Shown here: piece by piece, positions 33,650 to 42,695 of the stretch
Layout of the letters: the number at the start of each line of letters is the position of its first letter
How positions within the stretch are numbered: the first letter of the stretch is position 1
From: JBBSDP01 sp038240605
Lineage (GTDB): Bacteria > Planctomycetota > Phycisphaerae > Tepidisphaerales > Tepidisphaeraceae
Direction of reading: 5' to 3'
Length of the DNA: 64,000 bases
Assembly (NCBI GenBank): GCA_038240605.1
Contig: JBBSDP010000013.1
Coordinates: forward strand, 32,308-96,307
Translations under genes and position numbers: made by a program
The notes under the pieces: generated by a model
The model's input: the letters and a program-made list of their open reading frames with translations, nothing else
Database searches by the model: none
Told to the model about the DNA's origin: nothing

Positions 33650-34741
33650 ATGTTGAAGCACACGCCGTTCTACGATTTCCATGTGAGCGCGGGTGCGAAG
33701 CTCGTTGACTTCGCGGGGTGGGAAATGCCCCTCTACTACCGCGGGATCGTCGAGGAACATGAGCAAACGCGGCGCAGCGGCTCGATCTTCGACGTCTCCC
33801 ACATGGGCCGCCTCCATTTTTCCGGCAAGGACGCGGCGACGTTCCTCAACCACGTCCTCACCCGCAACATCGCCGAGCAAAAGCTCGGCCAGAGCCGTTA
33901 CAGTCTGGTCTGCAACGAATCGGGCGGCGTGATGGACGACGTGATCGTGAGCCGGGACGTGAAGAACTGGGTGCTGGTCTGCAACGCCAGCAACCGCGCG
34001 AAGCTCGTCAAATACTTCAACGAAGTGCGGCAGTCGCGCGGACTGGACCTGGATTTTTCCGACCAGACCGAGAGCACCGCCATGGCCGCCATCCAGGGGC
34101 CGAAGGTGATCGAACGCATGGCCGATGTCCTTCCCGTCGACGTGCGCTCGCTCAAGCGTTACGGCTTCGAGAGCTCCAGCTTCCTGATGACCAAGTTCAC
34201 GATCTTCCGCAGCGGGTACACCGGGGAAGACGGCGTCGAAGTGGTCATCCCGGCGAAGGTCGCGGGAATGGCGATGAAGATGCTGGCCGGCAAGACCGAT
34301 CGGCCCGAGGCAACGATCAAGCCGGCGGGCCTGGGCGCCCGCGACACGCTGCGGCTTGAAGCAGCGATGCCCCTCTACGGCCACGAGTTAAACGAAGAGA
34401 CCGATCCGCTCTCCGCGGGACTTCAGTGGGCCGTCGATCTCAAGAAGGAATTCGTCGGCGCGGCGGCGCTCCGCAAAGTGGCGGAGTCGGGCCCACGGCG
34501 CAAGCTGGTGGGCCTGGAACTGGAAGGTCGCCGGATCGCCCGGCAAGGCGTGGCGATCAAGTCGGGCGATGGCGTCGTCGGCGTGGTGACCAGCGGGACC
34601 TTCGGGCCCACCGTGCAGAAGAGCATTGCCCTCGCCTATGTTGATGCGGGGCTTAGCGGCGAAGGGACGCATCTCGCGGCCGACCTGAACGGCGTCGCCA
34701 CCCCGGCGCGGGTCGTGAAGCTTCCGTTCTTTAAGCGATAG
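33650..34741 (+). CDS. gcvT: Aminomethyltransferase (glycine cleavage T protein)
   Basis: The 363-residue protein matches GcvT: LKHTPFYDFHVSAGAKLVDF at the start, VDFAGWEMPL, VSHMGRLHFSGKDAATFLN-type folate-domain sequence and GYTGEDGVEV. The C-terminal barrel ends KLPFFKR. It transfers the aminomethyl carbon of lipoyl-H-protein to tetrahydrofolate, releasing ammonia. ATG at 33650 is used rather than TTG at 33647. It is first of gcvT-gcvH-gcvP; the 98-base gap to gcvH holds palindromic repeat copy 3. Confidence 0.95.
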   Translation: MLKHTPFYDFHVSAGAKLVDFAGWEMPLYYRGIVEEHEQTRRSGSIFDVSHMGRLHFSGKDAATFLNHVLTRNIAEQKLGQSRYSLVCNESGGVMDDVIVSRDVKNWVLVCNASNRAKLVKYFNEVRQSRGLDLDFSDQTESTAMAAIQGPKVIERMADVLPVDVRSLKRYGFESSSFLMTKFTIFRSGYTGEDGVEVVIPAKVAGMAMKMLAGKTDRPEATIKPAGLGARDTLRLEAAMPLYGHELNEETDPLSAGLQWAVDLKKEFVGAAALRKVAESGPRRKLVGLELEGRRIARQGVAIKSGDGVVGVVTSGTFGPTVQKSIALAYVDAGLSGEGTHLAADLNGVATPARVVKLPFFKR

Positions 34742-34765
34742 CGGGGCATCGCGGCCACCAGCGGC

Positions 34766-34817
34766 TGGGTGGGCTCGGCCCACCACGGAGATAAAGGGTG
34801 GGCCGAGCCCACCCTAC
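34766..34817. repeat. Palindromic repeat, GTAGGGTGGGC family, copy 3
   Basis: Arms 34766-34784 and 34797-34817 flank a 12-base loop between gcvT and gcvH. The unit GGTGGGCCGAGCCCACCCTA matches the right arms of copies 1 and 2. Confidence 0.85.
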
Positions 34818-34839
34818 TTGTTACAAGCGGCAATTGATC

Positions 34840-35220
34840 ATGGAAACACCAGCAAACTACCGGTATCTCCCGTCGCACGAGTGGCATTTCGCCGAGGGCG
34901 ACACCGTGACAATCGGCATCACGCATTTCGCCGCCGAAGAACTGACCGACGTGACCTTCGTCGGGCTGCCTAAAGTAGGAACGAAGGTTCAGGCCGACCA
35001 GCGCTTCGGCGAAATTGAATCCGTCAAGGCGACCAGCGACTTGTACAGCGGCATCTCGGGAAGCGTGATCGAGGTCAACAGCGAGCTGGCCACGAACCCG
35101 GGGCTCGTCAATTCCGATCCCTATAAGAAGGGGTGGATGATCAAGGTGAAGGTAAGCACCCCCGCCGAACTTCAACGCCTGCTTTCAGTAGAAGATTATC
35201 TGAAGAAGGCCGGTCATTAA
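34840..35220 (+). CDS. gcvH: Glycine cleavage system H protein
   Basis: The 126-residue lipoyl carrier has PSHEWHFAEGDTVTIGIT and the lipoylation Lys63 in FGEIESVKATSDLYSG, with the C-terminal helix LLSVEDYLKK. It shuttles the aminomethyl group between P, T and L proteins. LipA, which makes its lipoyl group, is encoded 11 kb downstream. The ATG at 34840 is chosen because upstream codons in the open frame belong to the palindromic repeat. Confidence 0.96.
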   Translation: METPANYRYLPSHEWHFAEGDTVTIGITHFAAEELTDVTFVGLPKVGTKVQADQRFGEIESVKATSDLYSGISGSVIEVNSELATNPGLVNSDPYKKGWMIKVKVSTPAELQRLLSVEDYLKKAGH

Positions 35221-35261
35221 CGAGCCGGCACAACACACCCGCGCGAACCAGAAGAGGCCCG

Positions 35262-38200
35262 ATGCACAACGGACCCGTCCCCACCAAGCCAGCCCCAGCC
35301 CGCGCAACGCCCGCAATGGCTGGGTCGCCCGCGAACTGGCCGGAGTTCGATGCTGCCGTTCGCCCCACCGACACGTTCGCCCGGCGTCATATCGGCCCCA
35401 ATGCCGCCGAAATCCGCGAGATGCTCCAGTCGCTGGGGTATGACTCGCTGGAAGCCCTGGTTGACGCGACGGTGCCGCGTACGATCCGCACGCGGGCGCC
35501 GTTGGCGATCGGCGAGCCGCGCGGGGAATTCGAGCTGATTCAGGAACTAAAGAAGATCGCGTCGCTCAACCGCGTGCTTCGCTCCGCGATTGGCATGGGC
35601 TATTCCGACACGATCACCCCCCCGGTGATCCAGCGCAACATCCTCGAGAACCCGGGCTGGTACACGCAATACACGCCGTATCAGGCGGAGATTGCCCAGG
35701 GCCGACTCGAGGCCCTGTTGAACTTCCAGACGATGGTTAGCGACCTGACCGCGCTCCCGCTGGCCAACGCGTCGCTGCTGGATGAAGGGACCGCCGCCGC
35801 CGAGGCCATGAACATGTGCCGCGCGATTTCTGCTGAACAGGGCGGCGAGCGCGGGACGTTCTACGTCGCCGAGGATTGCCATCCGCAGACGATCGCGGTC
35901 GTGAAGACCCGAGCGGATTCGCTGGGAATCCAGTGCGTCGTCGGGCCGGCGGACGCGGCGGATTTCACCTCCCGAAATTATTGCGGGATCCTGCTCCAGT
36001 ACCCGACGACCGACGGGCGTGTGGTCGACTACACGACGCTGATCGCCCGCGCCCATGCTGCGGGAACGCTGGCAGTCGTCGCCGCGGATCTCCTCGCCCT
36101 CACGCTGATTCGGCCGCCCGGCGAATTCGGCGCGGACATCGCGGTGGGATCGACCCAGCGATTCGGCGTGCCCATGGGCTTTGGCGGGCCCCACGCCGCC
36201 TACATGTCCACCCGTACGGAATTTGCCCGCAAGCTTCCCGGGCGCCTCGTGGGCGTCTCCCGCGACGCGCAGGGGAACCCCGCTTACCGGCTGGCGATCC
36301 AGACGCGCGAGCAGCACATCCGCCGCGAGAAGGCCACGAGCAACATCTGCACCGCGCAGGTGCTGCTGGCGATCATGGCGAGCATGTATGCCGTCTATCA
36401 CGGTCCGCGCGGCCTGCGGCGGATCGCCCAGCGCGTGCACCGCCTGACTCGCCTGCTGGCCGATCGCCTCTCAGAGCTCGGCCATCAACTTTGCGATGCG
36501 CCGTACTTCGACACACTGCGGCTTCGCGTCAAAGGGGTGAGCGCCGACGCGATCCTGGAGAAGGCCCGCTCGCTCGGCTTCAACCTGCGCCGCTTCGACG
36601 AGCACACGGTCGGCATTTCCCTGGATGAGACGACGACGGTCGTTGAGGTGAACACGCTGCTGAACGCGTTCACCAGCGACCACTCCTGGACGGGCACGGG
36701 CCACGCGATCGGGGCGTCAGGCTTTCACGAGATCGCCGACCTGCCCGCCGAAGATCTCCTGCAAGGCTTCGCCCGCGCTAGCGCCTACCTGACTCACACG
36801 GTCTTTAACAGGTACCACTCGGAAACGGAGATGCTCCGTTACATCCGCCGGCTCGAGTCGCGCGACCTCTCGCTCACGCATTCGATGATCCCGCTCGGCT
36901 CGTGCACGATGAAGTTGAACGCGACCAGCGAAATGCTGCCGGTGACCTGGGAAGCGTTCAGCCGTCTGCATCCCTTCGCCCCGGCGGACCAGGCACTCGG
37001 GTACCAGCAGATCTTCTCGGACCTGCGGCGCTGGCTGGCGGACATTACGGGGTTTGCCGCAGTGTCGCTCCAGCCCAACGCCGGCTCCCAGGGCGAGTAC
37101 GCCGGCCTGCTTGCCATTCGCGGCTATCACGAATCGCGCGGCGAGCGCCGCCGGGATGTTTGCCTGATCCCCGTGTCGGCCCATGGGACGAACCCGTCGA
37201 GCGCGGTCGTCGCCGGCTTCGAGGTCGTGCCGGTCGCCTGCGACGCGCGCGGCAACGTCGAGCTGGAAGACCTAAAGAAGAAGGCCGCGGCACACGCCGA
37301 CCGGCTGGGCGCGCTGATGATCACCTACCCCTCGACGCACGGCGTGTTCGAGGAAGAGGTCGCCGAAGTTTGCCGCGTCGTCCACGATCACGGCGGCCAG
37401 GTCTACATGGACGGTGCCAACATGAACGCGCAGGTCGGCCTGACGCGTCCCGCCGAAATCGGCGCCGACGTCTGCCACCTCAATCTGCACAAGACGTTCT
37501 GCATCCCGCACGGCGGGGGCGGGCCCGGCATGGGCCCGATCGCGGTCGCGCCGCAGCTCGTCCCGTTCCTACCCGCGGACCCGCTCGACGCTTCCGGCCC
37601 CGTCGGCCCCGTTTCGGCCGCGCCGCACGGCAGCGCGTCGATCCTCCTGATCCCGTGGGTCTACATCGCGCTCATGGGCGGCGAAGGCCTCACCCGCGCG
37701 ACTCAGGTCGCCATCCTCAACGCCAATTACATGGCCAAACGCCTCGGCCCCCACTTCCCGATCCTCTTCAAAGGGGCGAACGGACGCGTCGCCCACGAGT
37801 TCGTGATCGACTGCCGCCAGTTCGAGGCGCGCTCGGGCGTGAAGGTCGAGGACCTCGCCAAGCGCCTGATTGACTTCGGCTTCCACGCCCCGACCATGAG
37901 CTGGCCGGTCCCGGGCACGATGATGATCGAGCCGACTGAGAGCGAGTCCAAATCGGAGCTCGACCGGTTCTGCGACGCAATGATCACAATCCGCGAGGAG
38001 ATCCGAGCCATCGAGCAGGGAAGGGCCGACCGCACCGACAACGTGCTGAAGAACGCCCCGCACACCGCCGCCGTCCTCATCTCTGACGAATGGCGTCATC
38101 CCTATCCGCGCGAGCAGGCGGCCTACCCCGCGCCGTGGCTGCGCGAACGCAAGTTCTGGCCCGCCGTCGCCCGCATCGACAACCCCTGGGGCGATCGCAA

Positions 38201-38270
38201 CCTCGTCTGCACCTGCCCGCCGATGGCTGAATACGAGGAGCAGTCCTCCCCGGAGCCTGCTGGCGTGTAA
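35262..38270 (+). CDS. gcvP: Glycine dehydrogenase (decarboxylating), P protein
   Basis: At 1002 residues this is the single-chain form, with both halves fused. The N-terminal half begins FARRHIGPNAAEIREML. The C-terminal half carries the PLP lysine in HLNLHKTFCIPHGGGG and the conserved GSCTMKLNA. It decarboxylates glycine and passes the aminomethyl group to GcvH. GAGG precedes the ATG at 35262. The first 25 residues (Pro/Ala-rich) are extra to the family. It ends the gcv cluster, 41 bases after gcvH. The L protein (dihydrolipoamide dehydrogenase) is not in the window. Confidence 0.96.
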   Translation: MHNGPVPTKPAPARATPAMAGSPANWPEFDAAVRPTDTFARRHIGPNAAEIREMLQSLGYDSLEALVDATVPRTIRTRAPLAIGEPRGEFELIQELKKIASLNRVLRSAIGMGYSDTITPPVIQRNILENPGWYTQYTPYQAEIAQGRLEALLNFQTMVSDLTALPLANASLLDEGTAAAEAMNMCRAISAEQGGERGTFYVAEDCHPQTIAVVKTRADSLGIQCVVGPADAADFTSRNYCGILLQYPTTDGRVVDYTTLIARAHAAGTLAVVAADLLALTLIRPPGEFGADIAVGSTQRFGVPMGFGGPHAAYMSTRTEFARKLPGRLVGVSRDAQGNPAYRLAIQTREQHIRREKATSNICTAQVLLAIMASMYAVYHGPRGLRRIAQRVHRLTRLLADRLSELGHQLCDAPYFDTLRLRVKGVSADAILEKARSLGFNLRRFDEHTVGISLDETTTVVEVNTLLNAFTSDHSWTGTGHAIGASGFHEIADLPAEDLLQGFARASAYLTHTVFNRYHSETEMLRYIRRLESRDLSLTHSMIPLGSCTMKLNATSEMLPVTWEAFSRLHPFAPADQALGYQQIFSDLRRWLADITGFAAVSLQPNAGSQGEYAGLLAIRGYHESRGERRRDVCLIPVSAHGTNPSSAVVAGFEVVPVACDARGNVELEDLKKKAAAHADRLGALMITYPSTHGVFEEEVAEVCRVVHDHGGQVYMDGANMNAQVGLTRPAEIGADVCHLNLHKTFCIPHGGGGPGMGPIAVAPQLVPFLPADPLDASGPVGPVSAAPHGSASILLIPWVYIALMGGEGLTRATQVAILNANYMAKRLGPHFPILFKGANGRVAHEFVIDCRQFEARSGVKVEDLAKRLIDFGFHAPTMSWPVPGTMMIEPTESESKSELDRFCDAMITIREEIRAIEQGRADRTDNVLKNAPHTAAVLISDEWRHPYPREQAAYPAPWLRERKFWPAVARIDNPWGDRNLVCTCPPMAEYEEQSSPEPAGV

Positions 38271-38357
38271 TGTGTTTCAACTACTGTCTCCGCTAGATGG
38301 TATGCACTGCCTGATGCGGGATGTCATCCCGCCCGTTTAACATTGAGGAGGAATCCC

Positions 38358-39239
38358 TTGATTTACGCGCGCTTCGCACTGTGTGCCGGCTTGTCGCTGG
38401 CGGGACTGGTCTGCTTCGCGGCGTCGACCCGCGCAGCCGTCAACATTCCGGATGATCACAAGATCAGCGGCTTTGCCGCCGGTTGCCAGGCGTGGACCTG
38501 GAACCATTTCACCGTCTTCGACGCCATCGAGAAGACGGCCAAGGCGGGCGGGAAGACGATCGAGTTCTACCCCGGCCAGCCGCTGAATTCCGAGCACCGG
38601 GACATCAAGTGGGACCACCACGTATCGGATGAGGTGATCGACCAGGTCAAGGAGCAGCTCAAGAAGTACAACATCATCGCGGTCAACTACGGCGTCGTCG
38701 GCCTGCCCAACGACGAAGCTGAATGCCGCAAGGTCTTCGAGTTCGCGAAGAAGCTTGGCCTGATCGGCGTCACCTCCGAGCCCGACCCCAAGGCCATGAA
38801 CATCATCGAAAAGCTCGTGAAGGAGTACGACATCCGCATGGGGATTCACGACCATCCCAAGCGCGACAATGATCCCAACTATCGTTTCTGGGATCCGAAT
38901 TACGTTCTGTCACTCGTGAAGGATCGTGACAAGCGCATGGGTTCCTGCGCCGACACCGGCCACTGGGTGCGCTCCGGCATCAAGCCGGTCGATGCGTTGA
39001 AGATCCTCGAGGGCCGCATCATGAGCAGCCACCTGAAGGACCTGAACGCGTTCGCCCCTGGCGCTCACGACGTGCCTTACGGCCAGGGCGTCTCGGATAT
39101 CAAAGGGATCCTCGACGAGCTCAAGCGCCAGGGGTTCGACGGCAACATCTCGATCGAATACGAATATCAGCAGGAAAACCCGCTCCCCAACGTCACCAAG
39201 TGCATCGAGTTCCTGAACGAATACGGCAGCGCGAAGTAA
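38358..39239 (+). CDS. Exported sugar phosphate isomerase/epimerase-like TIM barrel, TTG start
   Basis: The 293-residue protein has a signal peptide (hydrophobic residues 5-20, cleavage after TRA) and a xylose-isomerase-like TIM barrel. Family segments are GFAAGCQAWTWNHFTVFDAI, KTIEFYPGQPL, GIHDHPK, CADTGHWVRSG, SSHLKDLN and the final metal-site Glu in SIEYEYQQENP. The start is TTG at 38358: AGGAGG (38346-38351) stands 6 bases upstream, and the earlier in-frame TTG at 38343 lies before that ribosome site. It resembles the Tat-exported barrel at 22602-23501 in fold but not in signal type. Confidence 0.9.
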   Translation: MIYARFALCAGLSLAGLVCFAASTRAAVNIPDDHKISGFAAGCQAWTWNHFTVFDAIEKTAKAGGKTIEFYPGQPLNSEHRDIKWDHHVSDEVIDQVKEQLKKYNIIAVNYGVVGLPNDEAECRKVFEFAKKLGLIGVTSEPDPKAMNIIEKLVKEYDIRMGIHDHPKRDNDPNYRFWDPNYVLSLVKDRDKRMGSCADTGHWVRSGIKPVDALKILEGRIMSSHLKDLNAFAPGAHDVPYGQGVSDIKGILDELKRQGFDGNISIEYEYQQENPLPNVTKCIEFLNEYGSAK

Positions 39240-39268
39240 CGCGAGAGCGATCGCCAATTAAAACGAAC

Positions 39269-39313
39269 AAGTCCTGGCCCGATTTGAGACTTCGCGCCAG
39301 GTCCTTCTTGTTT
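39269..39313 (+). terminator. Putative terminator between convergent genes
   Basis: CCTGGC (39273-39278) and GCCAGG (39296-39301) form a stem followed by TCCTTCTTGTTT. The spacer of 17 bases is long. A second stem ACCCCT/AGGGGT near 39330-39354 could serve the opposite strand. Confidence 0.45.
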
Positions 39314-39364
39314 GATGGGAATGAAACTACCCCTGCCAGTTGGAATAGGGGTGAAAATGAGCAA

Positions 39365-40360
39365 TTATTTAATCGTTCTGAATTGTTCAACCGTCAATCC
39401 GTTCGCCGCGTCGGCCGCGGCGTGGATCACGGGGTCCGTGCCCGGGTCTGCGGCGAGCTTCGCGACCGCTTTCTTGCTCCCGAACTGGTCGCCCCGCGTC
39501 GCGGCGCTGTACTTGTATCGCCCCAGTTTCAGGATTGCCTCGACGCGCCACATACGCTCTGGACTGTGAAGTGCGACGTCAAAAATGTCGCCGGCGTACT
39601 TCTTCTTATCTGCTTCCCCGATCCCACTCATGACCTCCCAGAGGCGGACGACCTTGCCACGACGAAATTCCGTATTGTCGACCATGAAGCTGTCCATCGC
39701 GTCCGTGACCGCCTTGTCTTTTTCCAGCCGACGCAGCGCCGCGGTCGCGTCGATCATCAGCGTGATTCCGTCGCTCCACTCCTCGAACACCAGCCGTTCC
39801 TCGTACAGGTGACGACCGAGGTTGAAACTCGCCTCGGCATAACGACGGGCTTCCTGGGCCGAAGCCGTCGCTTTAGCCTGGTCGTTGGCCTCCGCGGCAG
39901 TATTGCTCTCGGCCGCGTAAACGAGGGCGATCCGGTTGCACATCGTCCCCACTTCGTTGATCGCCTGAAGCTTTCCCCGCTCATCGTACACGGTTAAGTC
40001 ATTGGGGCTCTTGGAGAATAAACCCATCTTGGCGCAATCCTTGGCGTCCGCCAGCATCTGGACGGCGGGCGGCCTGGCGTCGCGCGCCTCGACGATCTTC
40101 TTGGTCCAGTTGTCATACCGCTGCTCGTGAGACTGGTATTCCTCGATCGCCTGGCGGTAATTTTCGGCGGCGTCGCACTCTTTGGCCGGCGCCGGCATGA
40201 CCCTGCCCGGATCGGCCGGGATGACCGCCGGCTGCATGGCCAGCGTAAGGGTCTTGGTGGGCGGCGTGATCCCCTGCGGCAGGATGGACAGCACCAGCAG
40301 CAACCCCATCGCCGCGACGATGATCCCGGAGACGATCCAGCCTCTTAAGTCGCCCCACAT
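39365..40360 (-). CDS. Single-helix membrane-anchored protein of unknown function
   Basis: The 331-residue protein starts at the ATG at 40360 with AGGAGG 4 bases upstream. It has one membrane helix (WIVSGIIVAAMGLLLVLSIL, residues about 8-27), then a mostly helical, charged periplasmic region with repeated Ala/Glu-rich helices resembling TPR- or HEAT-like units. Examples are CNRIALVYAAESNTAAEAND and EARRYAEASFNLGRHLYEER. No catalytic motif is seen and no family is recognised. It is probably a planctomycete-lineage protein. It is 68 bases upstream of the dinG-type gene stop on the same strand. Confidence 0.72.
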   Translation of the reverse strand: MWGDLRGWIVSGIIVAAMGLLLVLSILPQGITPPTKTLTLAMQPAVIPADPGRVMPAPAKECDAAENYRQAIEEYQSHEQRYDNWTKKIVEARDARPPAVQMLADAKDCAKMGLFSKSPNDLTVYDERGKLQAINEVGTMCNRIALVYAAESNTAAEANDQAKATASAQEARRYAEASFNLGRHLYEERLVFEEWSDGITLMIDATAALRRLEKDKAVTDAMDSFMVDNTEFRRGKVVRLWEVMSGIGEADKKKYAGDIFDVALHSPERMWRVEAILKLGRYKYSAATRGDQFGSKKAVAKLAADPGTDPVIHAAADAANGLTVEQFRTIK

Positions 40361-40428
40361 AGAGCCTCCTGACGCTAACGCAGAGTCGGTCCAGACCACC
40401 ATCCGGCATGTGGTGGGGCCAGCTCACG

Positions 40429-42489
40429 CTACTTCTTTTTACACTCCGGCAGCGCGTTGAGAAAGAGACGGCCGTATCGCTTGGTCTTGATCCGGCTGTC
40501 GAGGATCACCACGATCCCCCGATCGGTACGGCTACGGATCAGCCGTCCGAATCCCTGCTTCAGCTTGATGATCGCCTCCGGCACCGAATAATCCATGAAT
40601 GGGTTGCCCCCGGCTTTCTTGATCGAATCGAGGCGGGCCTCGATGACTGGCTCATCCGGCACCGCGAAGGGCAGTTTCACGATGATCACGTTTCGCAGCG
40701 TATTTCCCTGGACGTCGATCCCCTGCCAGAAGCTACTGGTGCCGAAGAGAACCGAGTTTTCCGCCGCGCGAAACCGCTCCAGCAAGACCTTGCGCGGCGC
40801 GCCCTGTCCCTGGACTAGCAGCGGCAATCCCATGGCTTCAATCCGCGGCTTGAGTTGGTTGGCCGCGTCGATCAGCATCCGGTAGCTCGTGAAGAGCACG
40901 AACGCCCCGCCATCCGTCATGCGCAGGTAATGTTCGATCTTGTCGCAGGCCGCCGGCAGGAATCGCAGCGTATCGCCCGGCTCCGGCAGATCCGTTTCCA
41001 CGTAAAGCGTCGCCTGTTCGGAATAGTTAAACGGTGACCCAAGCTGAAGGGTGCGCGCCTTGGCGATGCCGAGCCGCGAGGTGATGTAAGCGAAGTGCTG
41101 CCGAACCTTAAGGTTGCTCGCTTCCTCGGGCTGCACGGGCGAGGCGCCCATGCCACAAGATGATTCTCGAGCAGCCTTGTCGCTCACGTCCTTTGCAATG
41201 GTGGAAACCGCCCTCCCCGTGCAGAGGGTGGCGCTGGTCAGGACCACGCTCGAGACTTTTTCGAACAGGTGCTTGCGCAGTCCATCGCCGACGCTCACGG
41301 GCGCGGCATGGAGCGCCACCTTTCGCGTCGGACGGCGTTCGACGTCCATCCAGTAGACCGTGTCCGGTACGGTCTGGCCGAGCAGGGCGGTGAGCATCAG
41401 GCCGTGATTGGCCGCCTTCTCGGCGGCGGCGGAAATCTCTGAAATGTCCTCGTCGGCACTCATCCCCGGCAACATCGCCTTCAGGTGCAGCGACAGGTCG
41501 CGGAGCTTCGGCGAGAGATCGTTTTCGACGATGTGCGCCTGGCCGATCCGGCCGTTGCCGCGGCCATGTTCCTCCTGCCACGCCGCGCAACGATCGAAGA
41601 AGCCGTCGAGACGCGAGTGCAGTTCCACCACGTCACGGATCGCATCGTTCGCTGAGGCGCCATAGGTGCTCAACATGCCGGTGCCCCGGCGGACGTCATA
41701 CAGCACGCGCAGCGGGTAGCGAAGGCCCCCTTCAGTCAGGTTGATACCGAAGTGGCTGCCGGCCACGTCTTCCAGCGTGTGCGCCTCATCGAGGATGACC
41801 GCGTCGTACTTCGGCAGGTAATTCACGCCGGCCATCCGCAGCGCCAGGTCAGAGAAGAACAGGGCGTGATTCACGATCAGGATCTTGCCACCCTGCATCC
41901 GGCGTTTGGCGGCCTGCCAGAAACAGTGCTCGTAGAAGCGGCATTTTTTCCCCAGGCAATTGCCCTGCTCGGCGCAAACGCGGCCCCAGACACCTGGATC
42001 CGGAACGCTCGGCAGGTCGGCCAGGGAGCCGTCGGTGGTCGTCGTCGCCCAATCTTCAACCGCCCAGAGGGATTCCAGCGCGCGCTGATCGCCGAACAAC
42101 GCGTTCTGCCGTTGCCGGGCTTGCTCGAGCCGGCGTTGACAGAGGTAGTTGCCGCGCCCCTTCACCAGCACCGCCGTGAACTCATCGGGATAGACCGCCT
42201 GGAGGAGCGGGATGTCCTTCTCGATGAGTTGTTCCTGGAGCGAGATCGTGTGCGTGGAGATCACGACGCGCTTCTTCTGCTTCACCGCGAAGTCGATCGC
42301 GGGGAGCAGGTAGGCGAACGATTTTCCGACGCCGGTGCCGGCTTCCACGAGGAGGTGACGCCCATCGACGAACGCGGCCTCGACCGCTTCGGCCATCTCC
42401 AGTTGCTGTGGGCGCGATTCGTATCGCTCGCCCAGACGTCGCGCGACAGCGCCGTCCGGACCGAGGATGGGAAGGAGGGTGGACAGCAT
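40429..42489 (-). CDS. dinG: DinG/Rad3-like ATP-dependent helicase with iron-sulfur cluster
   Basis: The 686-residue helicase has Walker A EAGTGVGKSFAYLLPA (near residue 50), an Fe-S cluster set of cysteines (NYLCQRR and C-x5-C-x4-C-x5-C around residue 178-190), DEAH (VILDEAHTLEDV), and motif VI QGFGRLIRSRTDRG. It matches DinG/XPD relatives, which unwind D-loops, R-loops and G4 structures. Near residues 445-453 a short insert CGMGASPVQ corresponds to a dispersed repeat also found beside gcvT. It breaks no conserved motif, so the enzyme should be active. Confidence 0.92.
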   Translation of the reverse strand: MLSTLLPILGPDGAVARRLGERYESRPQQLEMAEAVEAAFVDGRHLLVEAGTGVGKSFAYLLPAIDFAVKQKKRVVISTHTISLQEQLIEKDIPLLQAVYPDEFTAVLVKGRGNYLCQRRLEQARQRQNALFGDQRALESLWAVEDWATTTTDGSLADLPSVPDPGVWGRVCAEQGNCLGKKCRFYEHCFWQAAKRRMQGGKILIVNHALFFSDLALRMAGVNYLPKYDAVILDEAHTLEDVAGSHFGINLTEGGLRYPLRVLYDVRRGTGMLSTYGASANDAIRDVVELHSRLDGFFDRCAAWQEEHGRGNGRIGQAHIVENDLSPKLRDLSLHLKAMLPGMSADEDISEISAAAEKAANHGLMLTALLGQTVPDTVYWMDVERRPTRKVALHAAPVSVGDGLRKHLFEKVSSVVLTSATLCTGRAVSTIAKDVSDKAARESSCGMGASPVQPEEASNLKVRQHFAYITSRLGIAKARTLQLGSPFNYSEQATLYVETDLPEPGDTLRFLPAACDKIEHYLRMTDGGAFVLFTSYRMLIDAANQLKPRIEAMGLPLLVQGQGAPRKVLLERFRAAENSVLFGTSSFWQGIDVQGNTLRNVIIVKLPFAVPDEPVIEARLDSIKKAGGNPFMDYSVPEAIIKLKQGFGRLIRSRTDRGIVVILDSRIKTKRYGRLFLNALPECKKK
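41134..41156. repeat. Repeat arm inserted inside dinG
   Basis: CACGGGCGAGGCGCCCATGC plus CAC matches one terminal inverted repeat of the element at 33381-33559 (with one base fewer). In the dinG frame it encodes CGMGASPVQ in a linker between helicase motifs, without shifting the frame. Confidence 0.6.
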
Positions 42490-42695
42490 CGCCGACCGGA
42501 TTTTACGCTAACGCAACAGACTTCTGTAGACGCCGTCCGATCGTTTATTGGCTTTGACAGACCAATAATGATTTTCCCACGCTCCCCAACTAATGGTGGT
42601 GGGACGAGCGCGAAGTTGATCGGTCACGTTGGCAATGAATCGCCAGGCCTCGGGATTTCGCTATATTTCCGCGGGCGGTTCACCGGTGATCGATC

